Assembly (NCBI RefSeq): GCF_947258925.1
Contig: NZ_CAMYKG010000007.1
Coordinates: 1-64,000 of the forward strand
From: an uncultured Eudoraea sp.
Lineage (GTDB): Bacteria; Bacteroidota; Bacteroidia; Flavobacteriales; Flavobacteriaceae
DNA: 64,000 nucleotides
Direction: 5' to 3'
A program made the translations under genes and the position numbers. This document shows positions 1-8,129 of this stretch, piece by piece. The notes beneath the pieces were generated by a model that worked only from the letters and a program-made list of their open reading frames with translations, ran no database searches and was not told where the DNA came from. Each line of letters starts with the position of its first letter. The first letter of the stretch is position 1.

Positions 1-309
1 ATGGTTGAGAACGAAAACATCATTATTAATCTTTACGATCACGGGAGACAAGATGGTGATATCGTTTCTATATACCTAAATGGTGAAGAGGTAGTGGGCA
101 AGCACGTACTCACTTATAAGAAAAAGAGTTTTGAGGTTAAGCTTAACCCAACTGCCACCAATGATTTATTTCTCTACGCCCATAACCTGGGTAATTTTCC
201 ACCAAACACGGTCTCTATTGAAATTAAAGATGGTAGCAATTCGGAAAATATTGTGCTGAATTCTGACCTGTCTAGTTGCGAAGCTGTCTTAATTAATGTA
301 AAACGATAA
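1..309 (+). CDS. C-terminal part of a secreted/surface protein domain (5' end outside window)
   Basis: Open from the first base of the window to a TAA at 307-309. The ATG at position 1 is probably only an internal Met, so this is best read as the tail of a longer gene. The 102 visible residues look like one beta-rich domain: NLYDHGRQDGD near the start, then alternating hydrophobic strands (VSIYLNGE, SFEVKLN) and a C-terminal DLSSCEAVLINVK. Domains of this pattern recur at the C-terminus of Bacteroidota surface proteins, and I know no function for it. It is on the opposite strand to the peptide locus and converges on it, so a role in that locus is not indicated. Confidence 0.6.
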   Translation: MVENENIIINLYDHGRQDGDIVSIYLNGEEVVGKHVLTYKKKSFEVKLNPTATNDLFLYAHNLGNFPPNTVSIEIKDGSNSENIVLNSDLSSCEAVLINVKR

Positions 310-497
310 ATTCATTTTACCTAATCGAAAAACTTGTCTATAACAAAATAGATATAATTCGAATAGCAGGCAGTTATAGTTCAAACAATAAGTAAGCAAC
401 TAATACTCCCATAAAAATCCAAAAAAGGAGATATTATAATTTCTATTATTTCCCTCAACTCTACATTTATTGTTAAATAAAATAAGTATAATCAATA

Positions 498-537
498 TTT
501 CCGACAGTAGGAATAAATAATACCTACTGTCGGGAAA
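498..537. terminator. Inverted repeat, possible bidirectional terminator
   Basis: An 11-bp perfect inverted repeat, CCGACAGTAGG (501-511) and CCTACTGTCGG (523-533), with an 11-nt loop and TTT/AAA flanks. It lies between two convergent genes, 20 bases past the stop of the double-glycine peptide gene at 557. Neither strand has a clean run of T after the stem, so it could be an RNA-stabilising 3' hairpin or a protein-binding palindrome rather than a classical terminator. Confidence 0.5.
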
Positions 538-556
538 TAGCATACAACTTTTGACA

Positions 557-727
557 TTACATCTCTTCTACAATACCATTAATGGCGTTGAATACATCTT
601 CAGCTAAAGCTAGGGAAGTGCCTATTGCTGCACCTATGGCAAAACCTACATAATATGACCATCTATTTTCCGTTCCTCCATAAATATTTCTAGTTTCTAC
701 TTCACTTAGTTCCATAAAATTTTTCAT
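557..727 (-). CDS. Double-glycine leader peptide, candidate bacteriocin/pheromone component (56 aa)
   Basis: An upstream in-frame Met exists at 766 but lies inside the preceding gene, so the start is placed at the ATG at 725-727. The leader ends MELSEVETRNIYGG and matches the C39 consensus: L at -12, S at -11, E at -8, I at -4, GG at -2/-1. Cleavage after Gly18 would leave 38 residues beginning TENRWSYY. The predicted mature part has a central hydrophobic stretch containing GFAIGAAIG, a GxxxGxxxG helix-packing motif typical of class IIb two-peptide bacteriocins, then an acidic tail ending VEEM. Net charge is negative, unusual for a pore-forming bacteriocin, so a signalling role is possible. 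It follows the partner peptide gene by 13 bases. Peptidase, exporter and adaptor genes lie upstream on the same strand. Confidence 0.82.
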   Translation of the reverse strand: MKNFMELSEVETRNIYGGTENRWSYYVGFAIGAAIGTSLALAEDVFNAINGIVEEM

Positions 728-740
728 GATATATAATTTT

Positions 741-911
741 TTAGTTAAAAAGATCGTAGGCTCCAAAAGCTCCTGTCAAAAAACCTACCGCAGCATTTAT
801 GCTGAGCATTGCCATATTCGCTATTTCAGTTTGTGGTCCACCGCTAAAATGACCGCCATTTAAACTTAGGCTTTCTTTTTCGCTTAATTGTTTAACATTT
901 AAATTTTCCAT
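741..911 (-). CDS. Double-glycine leader peptide, partner of the adjacent peptide (56 aa)
   Basis: A 57-codon frame from the ATG at 909-911 to a TAA at 741-743, exactly as long as its neighbour. The leader MENLNVKQLSEKESLSLNGG fits the C39 consensus at every position (L-12, S-11, E-8, L-4, GG). Cleavage after Gly20 leaves 36 residues starting HFSGGPQTE, with a hydrophobic second half containing AVGFLTGAFGA, which includes a GxxxG (residues 43-47). Two adjacent, equal-length GG peptides that both carry GxxxG motifs suggest a cooperating pair. No immunity protein is recognisable beside them. Coding status rests on the leader match and operon context. Function (toxin, signal, or both) is inference. 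Confidence 0.82.
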   Translation of the reverse strand: MENLNVKQLSEKESLSLNGGHFSGGPQTEIANMAMLSINAAVGFLTGAFGAYDLFN

Positions 912-948
912 TTTAAAATTTTTAAAATTTTACTATTTTTTTTGTAAT

Positions 949-977
949 CAAAGCGAAAGTATTCTTTTACCGCTTTG
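949..977. promoter_or_regulatory. Hairpin/operator-like inverted repeat upstream of the peptide pair
   Basis: CAAAGCG (949-955) and CGCTTTG (971-977) form a perfect 7-bp inverted repeat. A second arm pair, AAAG and CTTT, sits inside it. It lies 38-66 bases upstream of the first peptide start, where a 5' leader structure or an operator for the neighbouring HTH or AraC-type regulator would be expected. The role is inferred from position only. No convincing TAnnTTTG box was found in 912-1178, the otherwise empty gap between the HTH gene and the peptides. Confidence 0.35.
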
Positions 978-1178
978 TCTTACACTTCAAATATGGTGGC
1001 AATCACTCTCAAATATTGATAGTCATGCTAAGAAAATTGTTAAATAACTACAATAGCATAGGGGAAGAAATTATACCATTCCACCCCTTCCCTACTTCTG
1101 ACCATTCAAAATTCCAAAAAATAGAGTTGTCTATGGAACACCTGCTGCATTTAAAATTTTTAGTTGATATATTGTATT

Positions 1179-1490
1179 TTAAAAGGATAGCAATTTTGGC
1201 ATTTTTATAAAAGCAATTCCCCCAGATAGATTTTTTTCTTGCGCTTCATCTAAAACTTCTAAATAAAAACCGCATTTAAATTTAGTAGGAGCTTCATATA
1301 TATAGCTTTGCCTTGTTAAGTCATAGCAAACTGGGGCATTCATTTCCTTCATCGTATCAATTATTCTAAAGACTGTTGCCTCCGATACCTGCAAGCGCCT
1401 GGCAAGTTGATTTGGACGACCCGTAGCCTTTAGGCGGATCAATTGATCTACCCTTTCCAATAATGCTAATTGCTTTACTATCTGCTTCAT
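1179..1490 (-). CDS. Small HTH DNA-binding protein of the peptide locus, with a GG motif near its C-terminus
   Basis: A 103-aa protein. Residues 1-50 form a DeoR/HTH_11-like helix-turn-helix (LERVDQLIRLKATGRPNQLARRL, then QVSEATVFRIIDTMKEM). No effector domain follows, only about 50 residues with a short beta-rich segment. Near the C-terminus is LDEAQEKNLSGG followed by 12 residues. The spacing of L, L and GG resembles the C39 leader consensus, although S-11 and E-8 are replaced by D and Q. The gene starts 18 bases after the exporter stop, so it is probably cotranscribed with it and precedes the peptide genes. Probable local regulator. Whether the GG motif is processed is unknown. Confidence 0.72.
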   Translation of the reverse strand: MKQIVKQLALLERVDQLIRLKATGRPNQLARRLQVSEATVFRIIDTMKEMNAPVCYDLTRQSYIYEAPTKFKCGFYLEVLDEAQEKNLSGGIAFIKMPKLLSF

Positions 1491-1508
1491 ATAATTGATA
1501 TTTAATAT

Positions 1509-3686
1509 TCAACTGGCTGATTTCAACTTTAAAATAAATTTTGGTAATTGTTTACCCCATAGATTGTAATACGCTCCTTTTTTTTCAAATAGGACCTCAT
1601 GTGAACCTTGCTCTAGTACTTCTCCGTTCTCAAGAACAACGATTTTATCAGAATTGACCACTGTACTCAGCCTATGGGCAATTATTACAATGGTCTTATT
1701 CTCTGACCTTAATTTGTCAATGGTTTTTTGGACAAAATTTTCAGAACTACTATCTAAAGAGGACGTAGCTTCATCCAAGACCAAAACTTCTGGCTTTTTA
1801 TACAAAGCCCGTGCTATAGCAATTCGTTGTTTTTGTCCTCCTGATAACGTTGCTCCGTTTTCACCTAAATAGGTGTTGAATCCGGCGGGTAAACTCTCTA
1901 TAAAATCTAAAATTCCAATGTCCTGGCATATTTTTAGTATAAAATCCATATCGGGTTCAAATTCGCCAACCGCTATGTTTTCAATAATATTCCCTGCAAA
2001 TAGATCAATTTTTTGAGGTACAACGCTTACAAGTTTACGCAAACTGTCATTGTCAATGTATTTTAAATCAATATTTCCAATTGTAATGCTGCCTTTGTTA
2101 ATCGCATATATGTTTTGCAATAAAGACATCAGAGTTGACTTACCTGAACCACTTTCACCAACCAAAGCTGTAATTTTTCCTTTTTCAATGTTTACACTAA
2201 ACTTTTGAAATACCTCAGTCCTGGTACCATAGCTAAAATTGACATCTTTAAATTTGATATCCCCTAAACTACTCTTGGTAAGCTCTATTTTATTTTCAAC
2301 TTCTTCACGCTCCAGGTCCAAAATCTCAAATAATCTGTCGGCTGCAATCAATGCGTTTTGGATTTCTTTATTTGCACCAATAAGACTAATCATAGGTCCG
2401 GTAAAATAGCCCACAATAGCGTAAAAGGATAGGAGTTCCCCCGGTGTGATTTGCCTTTCAATAACAAAACCAGATCCCGACCAAAGTAATATGATGGTGA
2501 ATATTTGTGCAATTGTATTTGAACTTGTCCCGGAAAAAACACTATTTAAGGCCGATTTATAACCTGTTTTTAAAAGACGAACAAAACCGGTTTCTGTTTT
2601 AACATTCGCGAAGTCTTCCAGTCCAAATCTTTTTATTGTTCCCACTGAATTCAATGATTCAACCAATTGACTTTCCAAATTAGCAGATTGTTCCATCACT
2701 TTACGTTCCACTTTTTTGTTTAAGCGGTTGACTATGAAGTAAAGTAAAAGGTATATAGGTATTATAATAGTCATCAAAAGGGCAAGCTTCCAATAATAGC
2801 TAAACATTAGGGCAAATGAGAAAAATACTATTAAGATATTGACAGTTAGATTCAATGCTACTCCATTTATGAAGTTTCTAATTTTTACCGCATCATTAAT
2901 TCTTGATATAATTTCCCCAACACGCATGGTATCAAAAAATTGCTGTGGCAATCTCATCAGGTGTTTATAATAGCCTAAGATTAATCTGGCGTCAATCTGT
3001 TGACCAGTTTTGATTAGAAATATATCTTTAAAAACCCCTATTAGTACACGAGCAATTAATAAAACAATCATTGCTACACTAAGCAGGTTTAAAAGATTTG
3101 AATTACCATCAACCAAAACAAAATCTGTTATTTTTTGAATGTAAATTGAAGTAGAAAAACCCAATAACGTATATATCAAAGCACCAAAAAAGGCTTGAGT
3201 AAGCACGGTTCTGTGTGGCATTAATAAATACCAAAAGCGTTTAAAAACTGATGTTTTTTCATTACTCTCGGTGAATTCTTCATTGGGTAATAACAATACC
3301 AAAACTCCTGTCCATTCTTTTTTAAATGCTTCAATTGTTCGTTTTTCCATTTTACCCGTACCAGGATCCATGACTTTAATGTACTTTTTAGTTGCCTCAT
3401 ATATGACCACATAGTGATGAAGTCTTTCATTAACAATGACATGTGCAATAGCAGGTTTTGGTATTTTAAACAAGCTATCGAAGTCACCCCTAACTCCTTT
3501 CGCTTCAAAGCCAAGCTTTTCGGCTGCTTTTATTAGGCCATATACATTTGTCCCTTTTTTATCAGTACCTGCGTATTGCCTTATTCTTGAAATGGGTATT
3601 TGAAAATTATAATGTGCTGCTATGGACGCCAGGCAGGCAGCCCCGCAGTCCGTAATATCGTGTTGTTTGATTGTTTTCTTTGCCAT
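1509..3686 (-). CDS. C39-peptidase-containing bacteriocin-type ABC exporter
   Basis: 725 aa, the usual length for a peptidase-containing ATP-binding transporter (PCAT). Residues 1-130 are the C39 cysteine protease: Gln8, catalytic Cys14 in DITDCGAAC, His91 in LHHYVV and Asp107 in MDPG are all present. Residues about 155-450 are the six-helix exporter membrane domain. The C-terminal ATPase has Walker A GESGSGKST, signature LSGGQKQR, Walker B VLVLDEATSSLD and a switch His in IIAHRLS. It would cleave GG leaders on the cytosolic side and export the mature peptide across the inner membrane. One base separates it from the adaptor gene upstream. Substrates are most likely the two GG peptides at 557-911. 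Confidence 0.95.
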   Translation of the reverse strand: MAKKTIKQHDITDCGAACLASIAAHYNFQIPISRIRQYAGTDKKGTNVYGLIKAAEKLGFEAKGVRGDFDSLFKIPKPAIAHVIVNERLHHYVVIYEATKKYIKVMDPGTGKMEKRTIEAFKKEWTGVLVLLLPNEEFTESNEKTSVFKRFWYLLMPHRTVLTQAFFGALIYTLLGFSTSIYIQKITDFVLVDGNSNLLNLLSVAMIVLLIARVLIGVFKDIFLIKTGQQIDARLILGYYKHLMRLPQQFFDTMRVGEIISRINDAVKIRNFINGVALNLTVNILIVFFSFALMFSYYWKLALLMTIIIPIYLLLYFIVNRLNKKVERKVMEQSANLESQLVESLNSVGTIKRFGLEDFANVKTETGFVRLLKTGYKSALNSVFSGTSSNTIAQIFTIILLWSGSGFVIERQITPGELLSFYAIVGYFTGPMISLIGANKEIQNALIAADRLFEILDLEREEVENKIELTKSSLGDIKFKDVNFSYGTRTEVFQKFSVNIEKGKITALVGESGSGKSTLMSLLQNIYAINKGSITIGNIDLKYIDNDSLRKLVSVVPQKIDLFAGNIIENIAVGEFEPDMDFILKICQDIGILDFIESLPAGFNTYLGENGATLSGGQKQRIAIARALYKKPEVLVLDEATSSLDSSSENFVQKTIDKLRSENKTIVIIAHRLSTVVNSDKIVVLENGEVLEQGSHEVLFEKKGAYYNLWGKQLPKFILKLKSAS

Positions 3687-3687
3687 A

Positions 3688-4854
3688 CTATTTTGTAGAA
3701 GCTACTTTATCTTCTAATCCGGGATTTATCCAATCATCTATTTTATCATATAATAATTGGTATAAACTTCGTTCAGCAAGTTCAAATCTGGCATTGAACG
3801 TCATTCCTTTACCTAACTTACCTTTAGCGCCATTCTTCAATAGTAGGTATTCTTCATTTATTCTACATTTTGCCTTAAAAATAGGTTGGTTGTCAATGAT
3901 TTCAACATCTTCAGATATGTCTATAATATTTCCTGTCGCTAGGCCCCATTGGTTGTAATTAAAAGCGTCAATTTGAAATCTCACCGGCTTTGATTCGCGG
4001 ATAAGACCAATATCCAAGGGGCTTATGTAGCACTCCGCCAAAAGTTCAGTGTCCGGAGATATTTCTCCTAAGATGGCACCAGATGAAATAATACTCCCTT
4101 TTTCTATTCCTGATATGTTGATTAATGTGCCATCTAATGGAGCAGTAATGATATACTCGCTCTTAGCTTTTTTGTATTGAGAATTTTTATTCCCAGTCGT
4201 TATTAAAAAAGTCTCTAATTCTGATAAAGTTGCTTGCCAGGTACTTATTTGTTGATTTCTGAATTGATAGAAAGAATTTAGAGCCAAGTCATATTCCAGT
4301 TTTATATCTTCATATTCAACCTTAGCGATGACACCTTTGGATAATAATAGTTTGTTTCGCTCATAATCAACCTTTATTTTTTTTAAGCGGGTGTTATATT
4401 CATTTTTCTTTTCTTGATATTGAAAATATTCTTTGCGATATTTTGGCGACTTAATTTTACCTGAGCTTATATTCTTATCATTAATCAAATATTTCAAATC
4501 TTCACTTTGCACCGTAAATTTTTGAGTTTCATATTCCGTTAACGCAATCTGATCATCGAGCACATCACTTTTGATAGCAAGTAAAACATCTCCTTGTTTT
4601 ACATATTTATTACTATGCATATCAGAATACAAAACCTTACCTGAATTTATACTGTTAATTGCAATACGTTCCTGGTCTGGTTTAATGACGCCCCTTGAGG
4701 TTGTATAAATTTTAATTTTAATGAAGGGAAGAGAAATAAATACCGTACATAATAAAAGTAGTATTATGCCATAGATAACTTTGCTTTTAGTTTTATTCTT
4801 TGGCACATAAGCCTGTACCGTATTTTCTATTATTTCTTTTGGGAAAATTTCCAT
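3688..4854 (-). CDS. HlyD-family periplasmic adaptor of the peptide exporter
   Basis: 388 aa. One N-terminal membrane helix at about residues 27-48 (IYGIILLLLCTVFISLPF), followed by a barrel-sandwich (biotinyl-lipoyl) half near GKVLYSD...VKQGDVLLAI. A long coiled-coil hairpin spans roughly residues 100-215. The second lipoyl half follows (ITAPLDGTLINISGIEKGSIIS), then a beta-barrel domain. This is the membrane-fusion protein topology. It is transcribed immediately before the C39 exporter with a 1-base gap, so the two should form a type I secretion complex. No TolC-type outer-membrane gene is in the window, so a channel encoded elsewhere is presumably used. Confidence 0.93.
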   Translation of the reverse strand: MEIFPKEIIENTVQAYVPKNKTKSKVIYGIILLLLCTVFISLPFIKIKIYTTSRGVIKPDQERIAINSINSGKVLYSDMHSNKYVKQGDVLLAIKSDVLDDQIALTEYETQKFTVQSEDLKYLINDKNISSGKIKSPKYRKEYFQYQEKKNEYNTRLKKIKVDYERNKLLLSKGVIAKVEYEDIKLEYDLALNSFYQFRNQQISTWQATLSELETFLITTGNKNSQYKKAKSEYIITAPLDGTLINISGIEKGSIISSGAILGEISPDTELLAECYISPLDIGLIRESKPVRFQIDAFNYNQWGLATGNIIDISEDVEIIDNQPIFKAKCRINEEYLLLKNGAKGKLGKGMTFNARFELAERSLYQLLYDKIDDWINPGLEDKVASTK

Positions 4855-4927
4855 GGAAATAAAAATGCTTTTATCTCAATAGAAATGCAAATTGAATTTT
4901 CCGCTATTTACAAATTAGCTACTCAAT

Positions 4928-6646
4928 TTATAAATTGCTTTTTTTTATTTGCTTAAAAAATACTGCTGGAGTTAAACCTACTTTAAATTTAAATGCCCTA
5001 TTGAAAACATCTAAGGAACTAAAACCGAAAGATTCGGCTAATTGAATCATTGATTTTGTCTGAACAATGGCAGGGTTTTTCTTCACGTAATTAATAGCAT
5101 AGGTCACCCTTAAATCTTTAATGTAACTAGAGAAGCTTTGTTTTTTATAGGTATTTATGATCCTCGATAGGTAAGTACTATTAGTGTCAAGTTCTTTGGC
5201 CAAAGAACTCTGGTCAATGTTCTTATCTAAAAATCCTTTCTTATCCTCCCAATCATCAAGTTTTAAAAGGGTCCTTTCAATAACTTCCTTATCGATATTT
5301 ATGTTTTTCGCATCTACGATATTGTTAACTTCAGAAATGGGCTCAATATCTTCATTCATCAGTCTTTTTAAAAGGATCTTTACTTTGATATATCTGGAGA
5401 TAAAGAATAAAAGTACTGCCAGGATAAAGCCCACTACTATATAGAGGATAGTAAGTGCTTTGTTCTTTCTTTCAATTTTATCAAAATTATTTTTATTTTC
5501 CAGCTCTCTTAATGGGAGTTCAAATTTGGTTAAGGTGATATTTTTAATTTTCTTATTTGTGGATTCAATAAGGCTGTCATAATGGAAAAGCCTGTTCAAG
5601 TATATTCCTTCAAGTTTATCATTATTATGATGGGCATCTTTTAGTAAGAATTGATATATTTCTTTTACATTATCAATTATTGGTAGACCTTCAACCGCCA
5701 AAATGCTATCAATGCTTTTGAAATATTTCCGCTTATTATCATTAAAACCAAATTTTCCTTCAATCATTCCCAGATAATAATAGCTATCAGCTTTGGAAAT
5801 TCCTTGCGCCGAAATGATGTACTTATAAAGCGTGTCTCTGGCCTTTACCAAATTATTGTTGTAATAATTGATTTGTCCCTGTAACCGTTTAAATCTGTGT
5901 AGGGAATGTTTGTCTTCTAATTTACTAGCTAATTCTATACCACTATTCGTATAATAAGCTGCTGTATCAAGTTTTTTATTATGCACATAGGTCCTAGAAA
6001 TATTATCAAGCATTAACAGGTGGTGTACATCATATTCTTCAATTTGATCCTTGTGGTTTTTAAGATAATTTAATGCTTGTATATCCATATAAATGGCTTC
6101 ATCCTCCTCTCCATGTTGACTCTTTAATGCAGCAATAAGAGTTAATGACTTAAAAATGCCTAAATGATAGTTAGCCAAGGCTGCAAGTTCATAGCTCCTT
6201 ATAGCTTCATCAATAGCTTCTTGTGGTCTATCTAACCGATAAAGTAAACCGCCTTTAGTATAATGTGCGATAGCTAAGTATTGCTTATCTTTTAGTTTCT
6301 CAGATAGAAGAATCATGGAATCGACATAGGTTTTCCCTTCATTTTCAAATTCATTAATCAAAGCATTTATCCAATATGCTTCAAACAATTCCAAGGTATC
6401 ATTGAAATATTTTGCCTTCTTCGTATGAACTTTTAGTACTTCCGGTATATATGGGGATTCATAACCCAAACTATCTTCTATTTTTCGCAAAGAATCAAAA
6501 GACATTTCAAATAGACTTTCACTAGAAAATTCCTGTGCATTTAAACTCGTAAAGCAACAAAGAAATACTATGAGGGAGTTAAAAATCAAAACCCTATGAA
6601 GACAAGTCCAGAAAAAATTCATAAAAGAGTTTAAATAGCAAATCAA
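4928..6646 (-). CDS. Membrane-anchored TPR sensor with cytosolic AraC-type DNA-binding domain
   Basis: 572 aa. The N-terminus carries a signal-type hydrophobic segment ending LNAQ. Met9 (start 6622) is a plausible alternative start. Residues about 50-370 form a helical TPR-like region predicted to be periplasmic. A single membrane helix is at 397-417 (LTILYIVVGFILAVLLFFI). Residues about 475-570 are an AraC/XylS double helix-turn-helix (SSLAKELDTNSTYLSRIIN and AESFGFSSLDVFNRAFKFKVGLTP). This one-component architecture, outside sensor and inside regulator, is common in Flavobacteriia. It lies 73 bases upstream of the adaptor gene on the same strand, so it probably controls the export locus, perhaps in response to an extracellular peptide. 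Confidence 0.88.
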   Translation of the reverse strand: MICYLNSFMNFFWTCLHRVLIFNSLIVFLCCFTSLNAQEFSSESLFEMSFDSLRKIEDSLGYESPYIPEVLKVHTKKAKYFNDTLELFEAYWINALINEFENEGKTYVDSMILLSEKLKDKQYLAIAHYTKGGLLYRLDRPQEAIDEAIRSYELAALANYHLGIFKSLTLIAALKSQHGEEDEAIYMDIQALNYLKNHKDQIEEYDVHHLLMLDNISRTYVHNKKLDTAAYYTNSGIELASKLEDKHSLHRFKRLQGQINYYNNNLVKARDTLYKYIISAQGISKADSYYYLGMIEGKFGFNDNKRKYFKSIDSILAVEGLPIIDNVKEIYQFLLKDAHHNNDKLEGIYLNRLFHYDSLIESTNKKIKNITLTKFELPLRELENKNNFDKIERKNKALTILYIVVGFILAVLLFFISRYIKVKILLKRLMNEDIEPISEVNNIVDAKNINIDKEVIERTLLKLDDWEDKKGFLDKNIDQSSLAKELDTNSTYLSRIINTYKKQSFSSYIKDLRVTYAINYVKKNPAIVQTKSMIQLAESFGFSSLDVFNRAFKFKVGLTPAVFFKQIKKSNL

Positions 6647-6823
6647 ATATAACTATTACTTTAATTGAAGTATTTATAAAATGTAACGTTTATCCTACAA
6701 CTAGATTGTACTAAACTTTTATTATGGATTAAATACTATGATGATTTTAATAGATGCAATTGGGTAATTCCAGAACTGAAATTGAGCAAAACCCAATACA
6801 ATGAAGATAGCAACAGAAATTAC

Positions 6824-7990
6824 CTATATTTTTCTTCGGATCCGTTCTTTCTTTAGGAGTTCCAATTCCCTGTTCGTCTGCCCTGCAACAGATGTGTTTT
6901 CTTCCGCACGCCGTATCAGATATGGCATTACATCACGGACAGGACCGAAAGGCAGGTACTTGGCCACATTAAAGCCTTTCTTAGCGAGGTTGAACGAGAT
7001 ATGATCACTCATGCCAAATAGCTGTCCAAACCAAATGCGGTCATCATTATGGGCAATCCCTTTTTCCTCCATTAACTCCATGAGCTTATACGAACTCAAT
7101 TCATTATGAGTCCCTGAAAAAAGTGAGATCCGGTCCAGGTGATCTACGATATAGGCCACCGTAGTATCATAATTAACATCAGTATCAGCCTTTGTAGCAC
7201 AAATTGGTGTGGGATACTTATTTTCTTCAGCTCTTTCATTTTCCTTTTCCATATAAGCCCCGCGCACGGTCTTGATTCCAATCTTAAAATCTTCTTTACG
7301 GGCTTTCGCATGTAGTTTTTTCAGATAATCCAGGCGATCCCAGCGATACAGTTGCAGCGTATTAAAAACTATTGCCTTTTCTTTGTTGTATTTAAGCATC
7401 ATTTCTTCAACCAGATCATCCGCTGCATCCTGCATCCAGCTTTCTTCGGCATCTATTAACAGCGGAACATCGAGATCATACGCTTTCTTACATGTCGACT
7501 CAAAACGGCCCACTACCCTTCCCCATTCCTGTTCCTCTTTTTTAGTCAAAGGCTTTCCTTCGCTGATTTTCTGAAACAATGCAAACCTGCCATATCCACT
7601 TGGTTTAAAAACAGCAAAAGGAATGGCATCCAACTCCTTTACAAAATCCAATATCTTCAGGTTTTTCTCAAGTGCGGCATCGAGCGGATCTTCTGTTTCC
7701 TTACCCTCAACTGAATAGTCGAGCACAGAGCTAACCCCTTCAGTCCACATTTTATCCACGACCGACATACAATCTTCCTCACTCACACCGCCACAAAAAT
7801 GATCGAATACCGTAGCCCGGATAAGACCGTCAACCGGTAATTTTGCTTTCAGCGCAAAATTAGTCATGGCCGTGCCTATTTTAACCAGTGGTTCATTGGC
7901 GATCATCTTAAAAAGAAAATAGGCACGCTCTAATTCAGAATCCGATTTAAGTGAAAATGCAGTTGAGGTATCTTCAAAAATTCTGTCCAT
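6824..7990 (-). CDS. Proline dehydrogenase
   Basis: 388 aa monofunctional PRODH with the TIM-barrel flavoprotein motifs. KTVRGAYMEKE is around residue 240 and the C-terminal FAD/substrate segment YLPFGPVRDVMPYLIRRAEEN is near residue 345, with the conserved paired arginines. It oxidises L-proline to delta1-pyrroline-5-carboxylate with electrons passed to the respiratory chain. No P5C dehydrogenase gene is adjacent. It is divergent from aroB, with 139 bases between the start codons. Length and motif order match Bacteroidota PRODH. Confidence 0.93.
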   Translation of the reverse strand: MDRIFEDTSTAFSLKSDSELERAYFLFKMIANEPLVKIGTAMTNFALKAKLPVDGLIRATVFDHFCGGVSEEDCMSVVDKMWTEGVSSVLDYSVEGKETEDPLDAALEKNLKILDFVKELDAIPFAVFKPSGYGRFALFQKISEGKPLTKKEEQEWGRVVGRFESTCKKAYDLDVPLLIDAEESWMQDAADDLVEEMMLKYNKEKAIVFNTLQLYRWDRLDYLKKLHAKARKEDFKIGIKTVRGAYMEKENERAEENKYPTPICATKADTDVNYDTTVAYIVDHLDRISLFSGTHNELSSYKLMELMEEKGIAHNDDRIWFGQLFGMSDHISFNLAKKGFNVAKYLPFGPVRDVMPYLIRRAEENTSVAGQTNRELELLKKERIRRKI

Positions 7991-8129
7991 TATTATGAAA
8001 AAGTTACTAATTCAAATATAATAACAGAAATTGTATTCATTTACTAAAAAATAGCCTTTATTTTGTAGTTTGTTTTTAATAGTTTCGCCTCTTTGAGAAT
8101 AGCCTGAAAGGCACGATAAATTATATCCA

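Noticed and set aside
1059-1094. TAGGGGAAG...CTTCCCTA imperfect inverted repeat
   Set aside because: One bulge, a long loop and no T-tract. Too weak to call a terminator or operator.
1016-1210. Rightward 64-aa reading frame between the HTH gene and the peptides
   Set aside because: Opposite strand to the operon, no leader or domain pattern, and it overlaps the 3' end of the HTH gene. Not supported as a gene.
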